Numbered from the stretch's first letter, positions 30,565 to 40,868 are shown. The stretch is DNA of 64,000 nucleotides from Jiangellales bacterium (GCA_030447955.1 JAUJNY010000001.1:844023-908022), one strand, 5' to 3'. Notes: generated by a model not told the origin, from the sequence alone. Numbers and translations: made by a program.

Positions 30565-31034
30565 GCAGGCTCTCAATGCGGGCAGCCACGGCAGAGGACG
30601 GCACGGAGCTGGCTCGGCTGCGCTGGGCACTGTCCGCCGAGTTCCCCGACCATGTCCCCGACGGTGGGTACGGTGCCTTCGCGGACGGCTTCGTCGAGTG
30701 GTGGGTAGGAGTCGTCGGCACGGGCGAATGGGACGTCGTGGTCGCCGGCGACGGTGAGCAGCTGGTCGGCAACGTGTGGGCCCGCCGGGTGACCAAGGTA
30801 CCCAAGCCGGGTACGCCCAGCGGGGCCTGGACCTACGTCACCAACGTCTACGTCGAACCGGGCTGGCGCAACGCCGGAGTGGGATCATTGCTGCTCGGGG
30901 CGATCCTGGAGCGTTCCCGGCGGCAGGGCCGCGAGCTGGCGCTGGTGTGGCCAGCGGAACGCTCGGCGCCGCTGTACCGGCGGCTCGGCTTCGCGCCACC
31001 GGCGGAGCTGCTGCTGGTGGTCCTCGAGGGATGA
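30561..31034 (+). CDS. GNAT-family N-acetyltransferase
   Basis: Second GNAT protein, 157 residues, distantly similar to its neighbour. The acetyl-CoA turn is GWRNAGVGSLLLGAIL and the end is RSAPLYRRLGFAPP, the usual GNAT closing block. It starts at GTG overlapping the stop of the preceding gene (GTGA), so the two are coupled and may be an old tandem duplication. Substrates cannot be inferred. Confidence 0.85.
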   Translation: MSRLSMRAATAEDGTELARLRWALSAEFPDHVPDGGYGAFADGFVEWWVGVVGTGEWDVVVAGDGEQLVGNVWARRVTKVPKPGTPSGAWTYVTNVYVEPGWRNAGVGSLLLGAILERSRRQGRELALVWPAERSAPLYRRLGFAPPAELLLVVLEG

Positions 31035-31102
31035 GGGCTTGCCTGCAGGTCCGCGCCGCGGCAAACCGGGTGTGCCCTCCGGCCTCGGCGGTCCGGCTGT
31101 GC

Positions 31103-31108
31103 GATACT
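31103..31108 (+). promoter_or_regulatory. Possible -10 box ahead of the rne leader
   Basis: GATACT in the context tgcGATACTga resembles an actinobacterial -10 with extended TGC. No clear -35 is seen. If used, rne would carry a leader of roughly 340 bases. The whole 31035-31456 interval otherwise holds no convincing gene; open frames there are Arg/Pro-rich and unrecognised. A long leader would fit the known habit of RNase E mRNAs to be regulated through their 5' end. Confidence 0.3.
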
Positions 31109-31456
31109 GAGCGTGGTCGTCCGGAACGGCATGCTGACCGTACGACCCGACGATGTCCTCGCTGGACTTCGACGAGTGGCCGACCTCGAACCGCTGGCGC
31201 CTCCACTGGCGACGCGGCTCGCGCAGGGGCCATCCGGCGATCCGTCCGGCCGGGGGGCGACCCGCTGGCGCCCGACCGCGCCGCCGCCCGTACGGGTGGG
31301 CGACCGCGGCTGCGGCAGCGCCGCCCGCCGACGTCCCCTGACGGGGTGACGTCGCCGACCGCAGGCTTCATTGCCCGCCCTCACCTGGGCCGGCAGACGA
31401 CGAGCCCCTGCGCGGCGCCTGGCGCCCGGGGGCGTGAGGGAGACCCGATCCCGCCC

Positions 31457-34453
31457 ATGACCGACGACGAAACCGCAGTGACCGCCGCACCCGGCGCCGC
31501 GGACCACACCACCACCACGACCTTGAGCACCACGACCTTGACCACGACGAACGACAGCCCGGTGACCGACGCGGGGAGCACCGAGCCGCCCGACGGCGCC
31601 GAGACCACGGCGCCACCGGCCCGTCCGCGTTCGCGGCGCCGCGCCGCGAGTCGCCCGGCGGGACCGCCGCAGCCCACCGAGACGGCTGCAGAACCGGACG
31701 CAGCCGGCGCGGACGCCCAGGGCCCTTCCACGCCGGACACAGCGGCTCCGCCGCTCGCCGAGGCCGCGGCCGACAGCGGCGCCGACCCAGCGCCGGCGAA
31801 GCCCAAGGTGACCACGGCGCGGACCCGCACCCGGCGCACCAAGGCGGCGAGCACCCCGGAGCCAACCACCGAGCCGACCGACGAGGCCGCTGAGCCGGCA
31901 CAGACGTCGGCGGCGGAGCTCACGGCCGCGACCGCGGACAGGGCGGATACCGGCGTCACCGCGGAGGCCGGGCAGCCGTCGGACGCAGCTGCCGCCGCAG
32001 ATCTCGGCGAAGTTGCCAGCGAGTCTCCCGTCGAGACGAGCCCGCGGCGACGGACCCGTCGCGCTGCCGTACGACCCAGCGCGCCGCCGGACGAGCCTGC
32101 GGAGCTCTCCGCGGTTGCCGCGCCCGCGACGACGTCGGAGCCATCCGCTGACGATTCGGTCGACGCGGTGGCCGACGCGACGCTCGACGCGCCAGCGCAG
32201 CCCGCCCCCGCGCCAGCGCAGGTGCTCACCTCCCCGCCGATCGTGGTTTTCCAGCCACCCGCAACGGCCGGCGTAGACCTCCCGGCCCGGGGCACCGCCG
32301 CGGACCTCGGTGACGACGACGTCGAGGTCGCCGACGGGCTAGTCAGCCCGAAGCGCGGGGACAGCGCGAAGGCCACCATCGACGCCGACGATGGAGCCGG
32401 ATCCGGCCAGGCCGCTCCGGACGCCGGCCCCCAGGCCGAAGGCACCGACGACGAGGAGGAGTCGGGCACGCGGCGCCGCCGCCGCCGCGGTGGGCGCGGT
32501 CGCCGCCGCCGCTCCGCCGATGACACCGAGTCGGCCCAGGACACAGCGGACGGTGCGGCCGCCGACAGTGCGGTGGAGCCCGCGGAGACTCCCGCGGCTG
32601 ACGAGCCGGTCGAGGCTAAGCCGACCAGGAGAGGGCGGGCGGCAAAGTCCGTCGCTGACTCCGGACCAGCCACTGCGGCTGCCGCTGCGCCGGCCGGGCT
32701 GCCAGCGGGCGAGGTCGACGCAACGCCAACGGCCGCGGACGAGCCTGCGGACGGCGCGGAAGGCGCCGGGGCAGCGGACGGCGAGGGGGACGAGACGACG
32801 GCCTCGCGCCGTCGGCGCCGCCGCCGGCGGCGGGAGGACGACACCGGGGCGCCACGTCCGGACGACCCGCCGGACACCGTTGTCAAGGTGCGACCATCAC
32901 GGCGCAGCCGTGAGCGTGAGGCCGAGGCGGACGGGGACGAGGTCACCGCCCTGCGCGGCTCAACCCGGCTCGAGGCCAAGAAGCAGCGTCGCCGGGAGGG
33001 TCGCGACAGCGGCCGACGACGCCCCGCCGTGGTCAGCGAGTCGGAGTTCCTGGCCCGTCGGGAGGCGGTCGAGCGGGTCATGGTCGTGCGTCAGAGCGAC
33101 GGCCGGACGCAGATCGCGGTGCTCGAGGACGGTGTGCTCGTCGAGCACTACGTGAGCCGCGGCAGCCAGCAGTCGATGATCGGCAGCGTCTACCTCGGCA
33201 AGGTTCAGAACGTGCTGCCGTCGATGGAGGCGGCGTTCGTCGACATCGGGCGTGGCCGCAACGCCGTCCTGTACGCCGGCGAGGTCGACTGGGACGGACT
33301 GGGCGGGTCGGGCTCCCCCCGCCGCATCGAGGAGGCGCTCAAGTCGGGCCAGTCGGTCCTGGTGCAGGTGACCAAGGACTCGGTGGGGCACAAGGGCGCT
33401 CGCCTCACCAGCCAGATCAGCCTGCCCGGCCGATACCTCGTGTACGTACCCCGCGGGTCGATGAGCGGGATCAGCCGCAAGCTTCCCGACACCGAGCGCA
33501 GCCGCCTCAAGGGCGTGCTTCGCGACGTCGTCCCCGAGGACGCCGGCGTGATCGTGCGTACCGCCGCCGAGGGCGCGACGGAGGAGGAGCTGACCCGCGA
33601 CGTCGCCCGGCTGCGTGCGCAGTGGGAGGACATCTCGGTCAAGTCGGGCTCCAGCACGGCGCCGGCGCTGCTCTACAGCGAGCCCGACCTGACCATCAAG
33701 GTCGTCCGTGACCTGTACAACGAGGATTTCGCCAAGCTGGTCGTGGCCGGCGACGAGGCCTGGGACACGATCGAGGCGTACGTGTCCCATGTGGCACCGA
33801 CGCTCGCCGAGCGGCTGGAGCGGTGGACGGAAGCGGGCGACGTCTTCGCCGATTACCGCGTAGACGAGCAGATCGCCAAGGCGCTCGACCGCAAGGTGTG
33901 GCTGCCCTCCGGCGGCTCACTGGTGATCGACCGCACCGAGGCCATGACCGTCGTCGACGTCAACACCGGGAAGTTCACCGGTCAGGGCGGCAACCTCGAG
34001 GAGACGGTCACCCGCAACAACCTCGAGGCCGCCGAGGAGATGGTCCGCCAGCTCCGGTTGCGCGACATCGGCGGCATCATCGTCGTCGACTTCATCGACA
34101 TGGTGCTGGAGAGCAACCGCGACCTCGTCCTGCGCCGGCTGGTCGAGTGCCTGGGGCGCGACCGCACCAAGCACCAGGTAGCGGAGGTGACCTCGCTGGG
34201 TCTGGTGCAGATGACCCGCAAGCGCATCGGCACCGGCCTGCTCGAGGCGTTCAGCGAACCCTGCGAGTCCTGCGGGGGGCGTGGGGTGCGCGTCCGCATG
34301 GACTCGCCTGCGGTGACCGAGTCGACGGCCCCCGCCGACGGCCCACTCGACACTCCGGCGGTCCCGACGCCGCGGCGCCGACGCAGGTCCGCGGGCAACG
34401 ACGAGCCCACCCCGGCCGCCCTCGCCGCCGCACCCACCCCGCAGCCGGTTTGA
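31457..34453 (+). CDS. rne: Ribonuclease E/G
   Basis: Endoribonuclease of 998 residues, central to RNA decay and rRNA processing. The first 530 residues are low complexity (Thr/Ala/Pro/Glu-rich with basic RRRRRRGG-like islands). This is the actinobacterial arrangement, with the disordered scaffold ahead of the catalytic core rather than only behind it. The core begins near SESEFLARREAVERVMVVRQ, with an S1 domain (MIGSVYLGKVQNVLPSMEAAF), the DNase-I-like domain (TVVDVNTGKF with metal-binding Asp, and GGIIVVDFIDM), and the zinc link CESCGGRG. The ATG at 31457 is the first plausible start; RBS support is weak. Confidence 0.93.
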   Translation: MTDDETAVTAAPGAADHTTTTTLSTTTLTTTNDSPVTDAGSTEPPDGAETTAPPARPRSRRRAASRPAGPPQPTETAAEPDAAGADAQGPSTPDTAAPPLAEAAADSGADPAPAKPKVTTARTRTRRTKAASTPEPTTEPTDEAAEPAQTSAAELTAATADRADTGVTAEAGQPSDAAAAADLGEVASESPVETSPRRRTRRAAVRPSAPPDEPAELSAVAAPATTSEPSADDSVDAVADATLDAPAQPAPAPAQVLTSPPIVVFQPPATAGVDLPARGTAADLGDDDVEVADGLVSPKRGDSAKATIDADDGAGSGQAAPDAGPQAEGTDDEEESGTRRRRRRGGRGRRRRSADDTESAQDTADGAAADSAVEPAETPAADEPVEAKPTRRGRAAKSVADSGPATAAAAAPAGLPAGEVDATPTAADEPADGAEGAGAADGEGDETTASRRRRRRRRREDDTGAPRPDDPPDTVVKVRPSRRSREREAEADGDEVTALRGSTRLEAKKQRRREGRDSGRRRPAVVSESEFLARREAVERVMVVRQSDGRTQIAVLEDGVLVEHYVSRGSQQSMIGSVYLGKVQNVLPSMEAAFVDIGRGRNAVLYAGEVDWDGLGGSGSPRRIEEALKSGQSVLVQVTKDSVGHKGARLTSQISLPGRYLVYVPRGSMSGISRKLPDTERSRLKGVLRDVVPEDAGVIVRTAAEGATEEELTRDVARLRAQWEDISVKSGSSTAPALLYSEPDLTIKVVRDLYNEDFAKLVVAGDEAWDTIEAYVSHVAPTLAERLERWTEAGDVFADYRVDEQIAKALDRKVWLPSGGSLVIDRTEAMTVVDVNTGKFTGQGGNLEETVTRNNLEAAEEMVRQLRLRDIGGIIVVDFIDMVLESNRDLVLRRLVECLGRDRTKHQVAEVTSLGLVQMTRKRIGTGLLEAFSEPCESCGGRGVRVRMDSPAVTESTAPADGPLDTPAVPTPRRRRRSAGNDEPTPAALAAAPTPQPV

Positions 34454-34595
34454 CCGCCCCGTCGCGGCGTCCGTACCCTCGGTGGTCGACCCTTTCGGGG
34501 GTGAAGATCCGGCTGCCCAGCCCGGCGCCCTCCCGCGTCCCAGACAGCCCCTAGACCTAGACAGCCCGTAGTCCCAGACAGAGAGCGAGTTCGCG

Positions 34596-34907
34596 GTGTA
34601 CGCGATCGTCCGCAGTGGCGGCAGGCAGCACAAGGTAGCCGTCGGCGACGTCATCACCGTGAACCACCTGCGCAACGACGTCGGCGACTCGGTCACGCTG
34701 CCGGCACTCCTGCTGGTCGACGGTGATGCGGTCACGTCCGACGCGGCCGCGCTGTCCGCCGTGAGCGTGACGGCCGAGGTCGTTGGAGCCGCCAAGGGTC
34801 CCAAGATCGACATCCTGCGTTACAAGAACAAGTCCGGCTACCACCGTCGCCTGGGTCACCGCCAGCACTACACCCAGGTCAAGGTGACCGGCATCGAGAG
34901 CTCGTAG
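34596..34907 (+). CDS. rplU: 50S ribosomal protein L21
   Basis: Ribosomal protein of 103 residues. It opens [17 protein letters not shown] and ends [22 protein letters not shown], the diagnostic L21 signature. GTG start. It forms the conserved rplU-rpmA-obg cluster, with L27 starting 13 bases later. Confidence 0.97.
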   Translation: MYAIVRSGGRQHKVAVGDVITVNHLRNDVGDSVTLPALLLVDGDAVTSDAAALSAVSVTAEVVGAAKGPKIDILRYKNKSGYHRRLGHRQHYTQVKVTGIESS

Positions 34908-34920
34908 GGAGCGACCTGTC

Positions 34921-35187
34921 ATGGCACACAAGAAGGGCGCCTCCTCCACCCGCAACGGGCGCGACTCCAACTCCCAGCGTCTGGGCGTCAAGCGGTTCGG
35001 CGGTCAACTCGTCGGAGCCGGGGAGATCCTCGTCCGCCAGCGCGGCACCCACTTTCACCCCGGCGCCAACGTGGGCCGCGGCGGGGACGACACCCTCTTC
35101 GCCCTGGTGCCCGGCTCCGTCGAGTTCGCGACGGCGCGCGGCCGCCGGGTCGTCAACGTCGTCGCCGTCGACACCGTCGACGCCTGA
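34921..35187 (+). CDS. rpmA: 50S ribosomal protein L27
   Basis: Ribosomal protein of 88 residues opening [19 protein letters not shown], with [21 protein letters not shown], the classic L27 signature. The unprocessed Ala-His-Lys-Lys N-terminus reaches towards the peptidyl-transferase centre. It has a strong ribosome site (gggagcg) and lies between rplU and obg. Confidence 0.97.
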   Translation: MAHKKGASSTRNGRDSNSQRLGVKRFGGQLVGAGEILVRQRGTHFHPGANVGRGGDDTLFALVPGSVEFATARGRRVVNVVAVDTVDA

Positions 35188-35243
35188 GCCACGCGGCGTG
35201 CCGCCCGCCGCCTGCGCCGTACGACGTCGCTAAGAGGCAGTAG

Positions 35244-36632
<1,389 letters not shown>

Positions 36633-36812
36633 TCCACTCCACCGTGTCACCCCATCGCGGGCTCGACGGCCGGCACCGTATGAGTTGGGTCAAAGCCGTC
36701 ACGCGAGGACGCTGCCTGCGGTCGACTACCGCCCAACGGGGCCGCCCGGGTTGCCGCACTTCGCAGCTGGAGGCCGCCGGGTCGGCGGTGGAGGCGGGCG
36801 GGGGAGCGACGC

Positions 36813-37217
36813 ATGGATAGCAGCGCCGGTGGCGGACCGGGGGGCGTACGTCTCCCCTCCGCGTCACCCGCTCCAGCGCCGCTGTGGCATGTGACCGTGA
36901 CGGTCTCCGGGGAAGAGCTGCCGGCAGGCCAGGTGCGCGCGGCGCTCGAGCGGCTCTCGCATGCGCAGCCGCTGATGCTGGCAGCGCGCTACGCCACCTG
37001 CCGAGCAGAGCTGCGCTACTGGGAGGAGGCGCCCACCGTCCTGCACGCCGCCGCCCTGGCCGTGCGGCTGTGGACGGAGCAGCGCGTGCCCGCCGCGTTG
37101 CCGGAGTGGCAGGTGGTGGGGCTGGAGGTCGTCGACCGGGACACCCATCACCTGCGTTTTGAGCAGCCGGCCCTGGTCCATGCACTGGTACGGGCTGGGG
37201 ACATCCGCCCCTTCTGA
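36813..37217 (+). CDS. Conserved-looking hypothetical protein, 134 residues
   Basis: Soluble protein with a Pro/Gly-rich N-terminus of about 23 residues and then a compact alpha/beta domain starting LWHVTVTVSGEELPAGQVRAALERL and ending VVDRDTHHLRFEQPALVHAL. No function is known to me. Codon usage and length support a real gene. It precedes the small membrane-protein gene and nadD on the same strand; the 180 bases between obg and its start hold no gene. Confidence 0.7.
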   Translation: MDSSAGGGPGGVRLPSASPAPAPLWHVTVTVSGEELPAGQVRAALERLSHAQPLMLAARYATCRAELRYWEEAPTVLHAAALAVRLWTEQRVPAALPEWQVVGLEVVDRDTHHLRFEQPALVHALVRAGDIRPF

Positions 37218-37255
37218 GCCGGACGGGAGGTCACGGGCCGCTACGCTCACCGGCC

Positions 37256-37429
37256 ATGACCGGCGCGCTCGCCACGCTTCCCACGCTCCCCGGGCTCGTC
37301 ACCGCGGTGGAGGAGGGTCACAACGACATCGGAGTGCCCGCGCTGGTGTGGGGGGTCGGCGCGTTCGGGTTGCTCGTCCTGCTGCTGCTCATCACGTTGA
37401 TGCTCGGCAAGGGCCGACCACACAGCTGA
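37256..37429 (+). CDS. Small single-pass membrane protein, 57 residues
   Basis: Short gene upstream of nadD. The sequence MTGALATLPTLPGLVTAVEE is followed by a short loop and one strong membrane helix (ALVWGVGAFGLLVLLLLITL) with a basic tail (GKGRPHS). Many actinobacteria carry a protein of this size and plan directly ahead of nadD, so I consider it real. Function unknown. It ends 22 bases before nadD and is probably cotranscribed. Confidence 0.72.
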   Translation: MTGALATLPTLPGLVTAVEEGHNDIGVPALVWGVGAFGLLVLLLLITLMLGKGRPHS

Positions 37430-37450
37430 GCGGGCTGCGGAATCGCTACG

Positions 37451-38056
37451 GTGCAACGCATGGCGGAGCGGCGCCGGCTGGGGATCATGGGCGGCACGTT
37501 CGACCCGATCCACCACGGCCACCTCGTCGCGGCGAGCGAGGTGCAGGCTGAATTCGAGCTGGACGAGGTCGTGTTCGTCCCCACCGGGGAGCCGTGGCAG
37601 AAGGACCGCCAGGACGTCTCCTCAGCCGAGGACCGCTACCTGATGACGGTGATCGCCACGGCGTCCAACCCCCGGTTCTCGGTGAGCCGCGTCGACCTCG
37701 ACCGCCCCGGCACGACGTACACCGTGGACACGTTGCGCGACCTGCGCCGGGAGCGGGGTGAGGCGTGGGACCTGTACTTCATCACCGGTGCGGACGCGCT
37801 GGCGCAGATCGTGTCGTGGCGGGACACCGACGAGCTGTACGCGCTCGCCCACTTCGTCGGTTGCACGCGGCCCGGTCACCATTTGGAGGACCCCGGCCTG
37901 CCGGACGGCAAGGTGACCCTCGTCGAGGTCCCCGCGCTGGCGATCTCGTCGACCGAGTGCCGCGCCCGGGTCCGCGGCGGGGTGCCGATCTGGTATCTCG
38001 TCCCGGACGGGATCGTGCAGTACATCACCAAGCGCGGTCTCTACCGCGCAACCTGA
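37451..38056 (+). CDS. nadD: Nicotinate-nucleotide adenylyltransferase
   Basis: NAD biosynthesis enzyme of 201 residues that joins ATP and nicotinate mononucleotide. The nucleotidyltransferase motif is [13 protein letters not shown], with the [13 protein letters not shown] and [11 protein letters not shown] blocks and the closing [10 protein letters not shown]. It starts at GTG; ATG at 37460 ([12 protein letters not shown]) is equally plausible. It is followed 63 bases later by rsfS, the usual pairing. Confidence 0.95.
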   Translation: MQRMAERRRLGIMGGTFDPIHHGHLVAASEVQAEFELDEVVFVPTGEPWQKDRQDVSSAEDRYLMTVIATASNPRFSVSRVDLDRPGTTYTVDTLRDLRRERGEAWDLYFITGADALAQIVSWRDTDELYALAHFVGCTRPGHHLEDPGLPDGKVTLVEVPALAISSTECRARVRGGVPIWYLVPDGIVQYITKRGLYRAT

Positions 38057-38119
38057 GTCCTGTCCGGGCGCCGTGAGAAGGTGTTGCCGCATTGCCACCC
38101 CGAGAGAGGAGCACGCCGC

Positions 38120-38518
38120 TTGCCCGCCTCCACCCGAGCCGTCGAGCTCGCCGTCGCTGCGGCCGAGGCTGCCGCTGACCGGCTCGCCGAGGACATCGTC
38201 GCCTTCGACGTCGCCGACCAGCTGGTTATCACCGACGCGTTCGTGCTCTGTGCGGCACCCAACGAGCGCCAGGTGCGAGCGGTGGTGGACGCTGTGGAGG
38301 AACGGCTGCGCGAGCTGCAGGCCAAACCCGTCCGCCGCGAGGGTGAGCGCGAAGGCCGTTGGGTGCTGCTCGACTACGTCGACATCGTCGTGCACGTCCA
38401 GCACAGCGAGGAGCGCGTCTACTACGCGTTGGAACGGCTGTGGAAGGACTGCCCCGCCATTGCGTTGCCGCAGGCCGTACGCGCCGTCCCGGCCGGGCCG
38501 CGACAGTCCGCAACGTGA
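38120..38518 (+). CDS. rsfS: Ribosomal silencing factor RsfS
   Basis: Protein of 132 residues that binds L14 and blocks subunit joining under starvation. It shows the family core EDIVAFDVADQLVITDAFVLC, NERQVRAVVDAVEE and GRWVLLDYVDIVVHVQ. No ATG or GTG fits; the TTG at 38120 has gagaggagcacgccgc ahead and gives the normal N-terminus, so TTG is the likely start. Its stop overlaps the next gene (GTGA). Confidence 0.92.
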   Translation: MPASTRAVELAVAAAEAAADRLAEDIVAFDVADQLVITDAFVLCAAPNERQVRAVVDAVEERLRELQAKPVRREGEREGRWVLLDYVDIVVHVQHSEERVYYALERLWKDCPAIALPQAVRAVPAGPRQSAT

Positions 38519-39180
38519 CGGCGCCGGCCGGCGCCGCCGCCGGCCGCGGCCGCCGGGTCGTGCTGTGGCGGCACGGGCGTACCGCCTGGAACGCCGAGGG
38601 TCGCTTCCAGGGTCAGCTCGACGTCGAGCTCGACGAGGAGGGCCGGGCACAGGCCGAGCGGGCTGGGCGACTGCTCGCCTCGCTCGCCCCCACGATGCTG
38701 GTCTCCTCCGACCTGCGCCGCGCCGTCGACACCGCCTCCGCCCTGGCCCGGCACGTCGACCTGCCGGTGCAGGTCGACGCCGACCTGCGGGAGACGTATG
38801 CGGGGAAGTGGCAGGGGCTCACCGGTGTCGAGATCGCCGCCCGCTTCCCCGCCGAGCACGCCCGCTGGACGGCCGGCGACCCCCAGCTGCGGGTGGGGGG
38901 TGGCGAGTCCCGCCAGGAGGTGGCGGCGCGGATCGAGCGCGTAGTCCGGCGGGTGGCCACCTCCCTTCCCGAGGGTGGGCTCGCGGTGTTGACCAGTCAC
39001 GGGGGTGCCGCCCGACTCGGCATCGCCCGGCTCATCGGCCTGCCGGTTGAGCGCTGGACTGCTCTCGGCGTGCTGTCCAACGCCGCCTGGTCGCTGCTGG
39101 CCGAGTCGGCGAGCGGTTGGGTCCTTGTGGAGCACAACGCCGGCACGCTGCCGGTGCCGGTCCGTACGGAGGAAGGATGA
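38515..39180 (+). CDS. Histidine phosphatase family protein (phosphoglycerate-mutase-like)
   Basis: Protein of 221 residues with the RHG motif (LWRHGRTAWNAEGRFQGQLD, phospho-His in RHG), a YAGKWQGLTG block with the acid/base Glu region, and the second catalytic His in LTSHGGAARLG. The family covers phosphatases and mutases; downstream of rsfS in actinobacteria the substrate is not settled. It starts at GTG overlapping rsfS, so nadD-rsfS-phosphatase form one unit. Confidence 0.9.
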   Translation: MTAPAGAAAGRGRRVVLWRHGRTAWNAEGRFQGQLDVELDEEGRAQAERAGRLLASLAPTMLVSSDLRRAVDTASALARHVDLPVQVDADLRETYAGKWQGLTGVEIAARFPAEHARWTAGDPQLRVGGGESRQEVAARIERVVRRVATSLPEGGLAVLTSHGGAARLGIARLIGLPVERWTALGVLSNAAWSLLAESASGWVLVEHNAGTLPVPVRTEEG

Positions 39181-39217
39181 TCCCTCGCCGGCATGTCGCT
39201 AGAGTGGGCCGTTCCGC

Positions 39218-39293
39218 GGGGCTGTGGCGCAGCTGGTAGCGCACCTCCATGGCATGGAGGGGGTCAGGGGTTCGAGTCCCCTCAGCTCCACCA
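39218..39293 (+). tRNA. tRNA-Ala (GGC)
   Basis: Cloverleaf with acceptor GGGGCTG pairing CAGCTCC (one G-T pair), anticodon stem CCTCC/GGAGG, loop ATGGCAT with anticodon GGC, T arm AGGGGTTCGAGTCCCCT, discriminator A and encoded CCA. It lies 38 bases after the phosphatase gene. No integrase is adjacent. Confidence 0.95.
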
Positions 39294-39403
39294 ATGACCG
39301 CCGTACTCCAACCCGAGATCTGGAAGAGGTCTTAGATGGAGGTCGGGTCGGCCGGTCTCTGAGAGAACCGTTGGTGGAAGCGCCTCGGGGCCTCTCGTGC
39401 GGT

Positions 39404-39766
39404 TCAGCAGACGGGACCGGTGGTGGCCGCTGTGGCTCGGAGCATCGAGCGGACCACCGCATCGTTCACCTGGTCGGGGTTGCGGTAACGGATACAACCC
39501 TTCCCGACGCTGAGGCCCTTCAACTGGTCGCGGTGGCTTTCCAGGACGTCGGTGCGAAGGACATACAGCGAGATGTGCTGCTTCTGGCTGGCGAAGGCGA
39601 CCTCGACTATCCCGTTCCGTGAATAGGACGGCATGCGGTAGTCCATGGTCTCGGCGAAACCGCGGAGCTCCTCGCGACACGCCTCGGCAAGCCTGACGAT
39701 GACTTCTCGCCGCTGCTCGGGAACCTCGCCGATGTACGCGCGTACGTCCTCGGCGTCGCTCTGCAT
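39404..39766 (-). CDS. DUF1801 (YdhG-like) family protein
   Basis: Protein of 120 residues with the DUF1801 pattern: AYIGEVPEQRREVIVRL, then ETMDYRMPSYSRNG, then VAFASQKQHISLYVL and SVGKGCIRYRN. The family is small, soluble and of unsettled function. ATG at 39766 (MQSDAEDVRAYIGE) is chosen over a start 42 bases upstream because homology begins there. About 110 bases separate its stop from tRNA-Ala. Confidence 0.82.
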   Translation of the reverse strand: MQSDAEDVRAYIGEVPEQRREVIVRLAEACREELRGFAETMDYRMPSYSRNGIVEVAFASQKQHISLYVLRTDVLESHRDQLKGLSVGKGCIRYRNPDQVNDAVVRSMLRATAATTGPVC

Positions 39767-39889
39767 GCCCGGGAGGTTAGCGTCGGGGGCCGTCGTCGAC
39801 AGCACCACGACGCGGGCCGGAACCTCGAAGGGGTCCGGCCCGCGACGCGGGTTGGCCGTGCTGAGAGACGCGGGTTGGCCGTGCTGAGA

Positions 39890-40345
39890 TCAGTGGCGGA
39901 CTCGGCCCGCGTACCAGGACGTCGTCCAGATCTTGCTCTTGTGCACGACGGATCCGGTGGACGGGGCGTGCCAGACGTAGCCGTTCCCGGCGTAGATCGA
40001 GACGTGATAGACGTCGCCGCCGCTGTGGAAGAAGACCATGTCGCCGCGGCGGATGTTGCTCTTGCGGATGTGCCGAGTGGCGTCATATTGGGCGTCCGAC
40101 GTGCGCGGGAGCTGCAGGCCGACCCGCTTGAAGACGAACTGCGCGTAGCCCGAGCAGTCGAAGGCGTCCGGGCCGTTGGCGCCGTACACGTAGGGGTCCC
40201 CGGCCTGGTTGTTGGCCACGTTGATGATGCGCTTACGCAGCTTGCGGGTGTGTGCGGAGGCGTCATCGACGGGCAGCACGGCCATGGCGACGAAGAGGGC
40301 CAAGACGACCGCAAGCAGGCGTCGACCGAGGTGGATCGCGGGCAT
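39890..40345 (-). CDS. Secreted NlpC/P60 peptidoglycan hydrolase
   Basis: Secreted D,L-endopeptidase-type hydrolase of 151 residues. A signal peptide covers about 1-31 (LLAVVLALFVAMAVLPV, then DDASA). The NlpC/P60 domain has the catalytic Cys in DAFDCSGYAQFVF, the His in VYHVSIYAGNG and the third polar residue in YVWHAPSTG. It should cut stem peptides during wall remodelling. The gene follows a c-di-AMP (ydaO-type) riboswitch, a common partner of resuscitation-factor and NlpC genes in actinobacteria. Ribosome site aaggga. Confidence 0.9.
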   Translation of the reverse strand: MPAIHLGRRLLAVVLALFVAMAVLPVDDASAHTRKLRKRIINVANNQAGDPYVYGANGPDAFDCSGYAQFVFKRVGLQLPRTSDAQYDATRHIRKSNIRRGDMVFFHSGGDVYHVSIYAGNGYVWHAPSTGSVVHKSKIWTTSWYAGRVRH

Positions 40346-40352
40346 GCAGAAT

Positions 40353-40500
40353 CCCTTCCCACGCCTGCGAGGTCAGCTGTCGGGTTGGGACGAGAAGGTC
40401 GCCCTGCCGTCGCGAGACGGCTTCACCCCGAGCGGTACGAACGCGCTTGCGGCGCACCGCGAGAAACCTGGGTCCCCCGCTCCCGCCCGGTTGGACTCGT
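40353..40500 (-). promoter_or_regulatory. c-di-AMP riboswitch (ydaO/yuaA type)
   Basis: The leader of the NlpC/P60 gene, read on the minus strand, contains in order the conserved ydaO blocks as I know them from actinobacteria: GGGAGCGGGGGACCCA, then CTCGGGGTGAAGCC with a following hairpin (GCCGTCTCGCGACGGC), then CCAACCCGACAGCTGACCTC and GCAGGCG. The last two are nearly invariant in this class. Binding of c-di-AMP normally turns the downstream gene off. The 5' limit is approximate; just upstream is an extra 10-bp hairpin (40505-40544). Confidence 0.8.
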
Positions 40501-40504
40501 TGTA

Positions 40505-40544
40505 CGACACCGGGTGGGCAGGACTCGGCGTTCGCCCGGTGTCG
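40505..40544. repeat. Inverted repeat upstream of the riboswitch
   Basis: CGACACCGGG at 40505-40514 is perfectly repeated inverted at 40535-40544, with a 20-base spacer. It could be part of the riboswitch peripheral fold, or a regulator site for the NlpC gene. The remaining 40545-40770 interval holds no gene. Confidence 0.5.
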
Positions 40545-40770
40545 GCCCCCACATCGGCGGGCGACGAGAGCATTGTGGGGGGCTAAACGCCTATTCCTCG
40601 TGCCTTTGCGCCGCCTTGGATGAGGCTTGTCCTCATACTGCCAATGTCGTCAGATTTGTGCACGCTGCGCATTTATGACGTCACTCTGAGTCCTACTCGG
40701 TCGCTCTCCGGCGTCGTGTACGACGCCAGCTCTCCGCTCGAACGGCCGAGCGCGGTGCTACCCTCACCGC

Positions 40771-40803
40771 GTGCGAGTTCTGCTCCTTACCGGGCCGCGC
40801 TGA
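40771..40803 (+). CDS. leuS leader peptide (three consecutive Leu codons)
   Basis: A ten-codon frame GTG CGA GTT CTG CTC CTT ACC GGG CCG CGC followed by TGA, reading MRVLLLTGPR. Three adjacent leucine codons just ahead of a terminator hairpin and of leuS are the hallmark of ribosome-mediated attenuation: stalling at Leu codons when charged tRNA-Leu is scarce would favour read-through into leuS. Confidence 0.7.
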   Translation: MRVLLLTGPR

Positions 40804-40842
40804 CCTCGAGCGGGCGCTGACCAAGCGCCGCGTCGGCGCGGC

Positions 40843-40868
40843 AGACCCCTCGGGCGCACGAGGGGTCT
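40843..40868 (+). terminator. leuS attenuator hairpin
   Basis: AGACCCCTCG and CGAGGGGTCT form a perfect 10-bp stem with a 6-base loop, followed by TT and then only mixed bases. It lies 40 bases after the leader-peptide stop and 34 bases ahead of the leuS ATG. The intervening segment contains GC-rich pairs (GCGCTGACCAAGCGC, GCCGCGTCGGCGCGGC) that could form the alternative fold. Confidence 0.65.

Noticed and set aside
39294-39403. Possible attachment site beside tRNA-Ala
   Set aside because: No copy of the tRNA 3' end and no integrase next to it; the tRNA is complete and flanked by ordinary genes.
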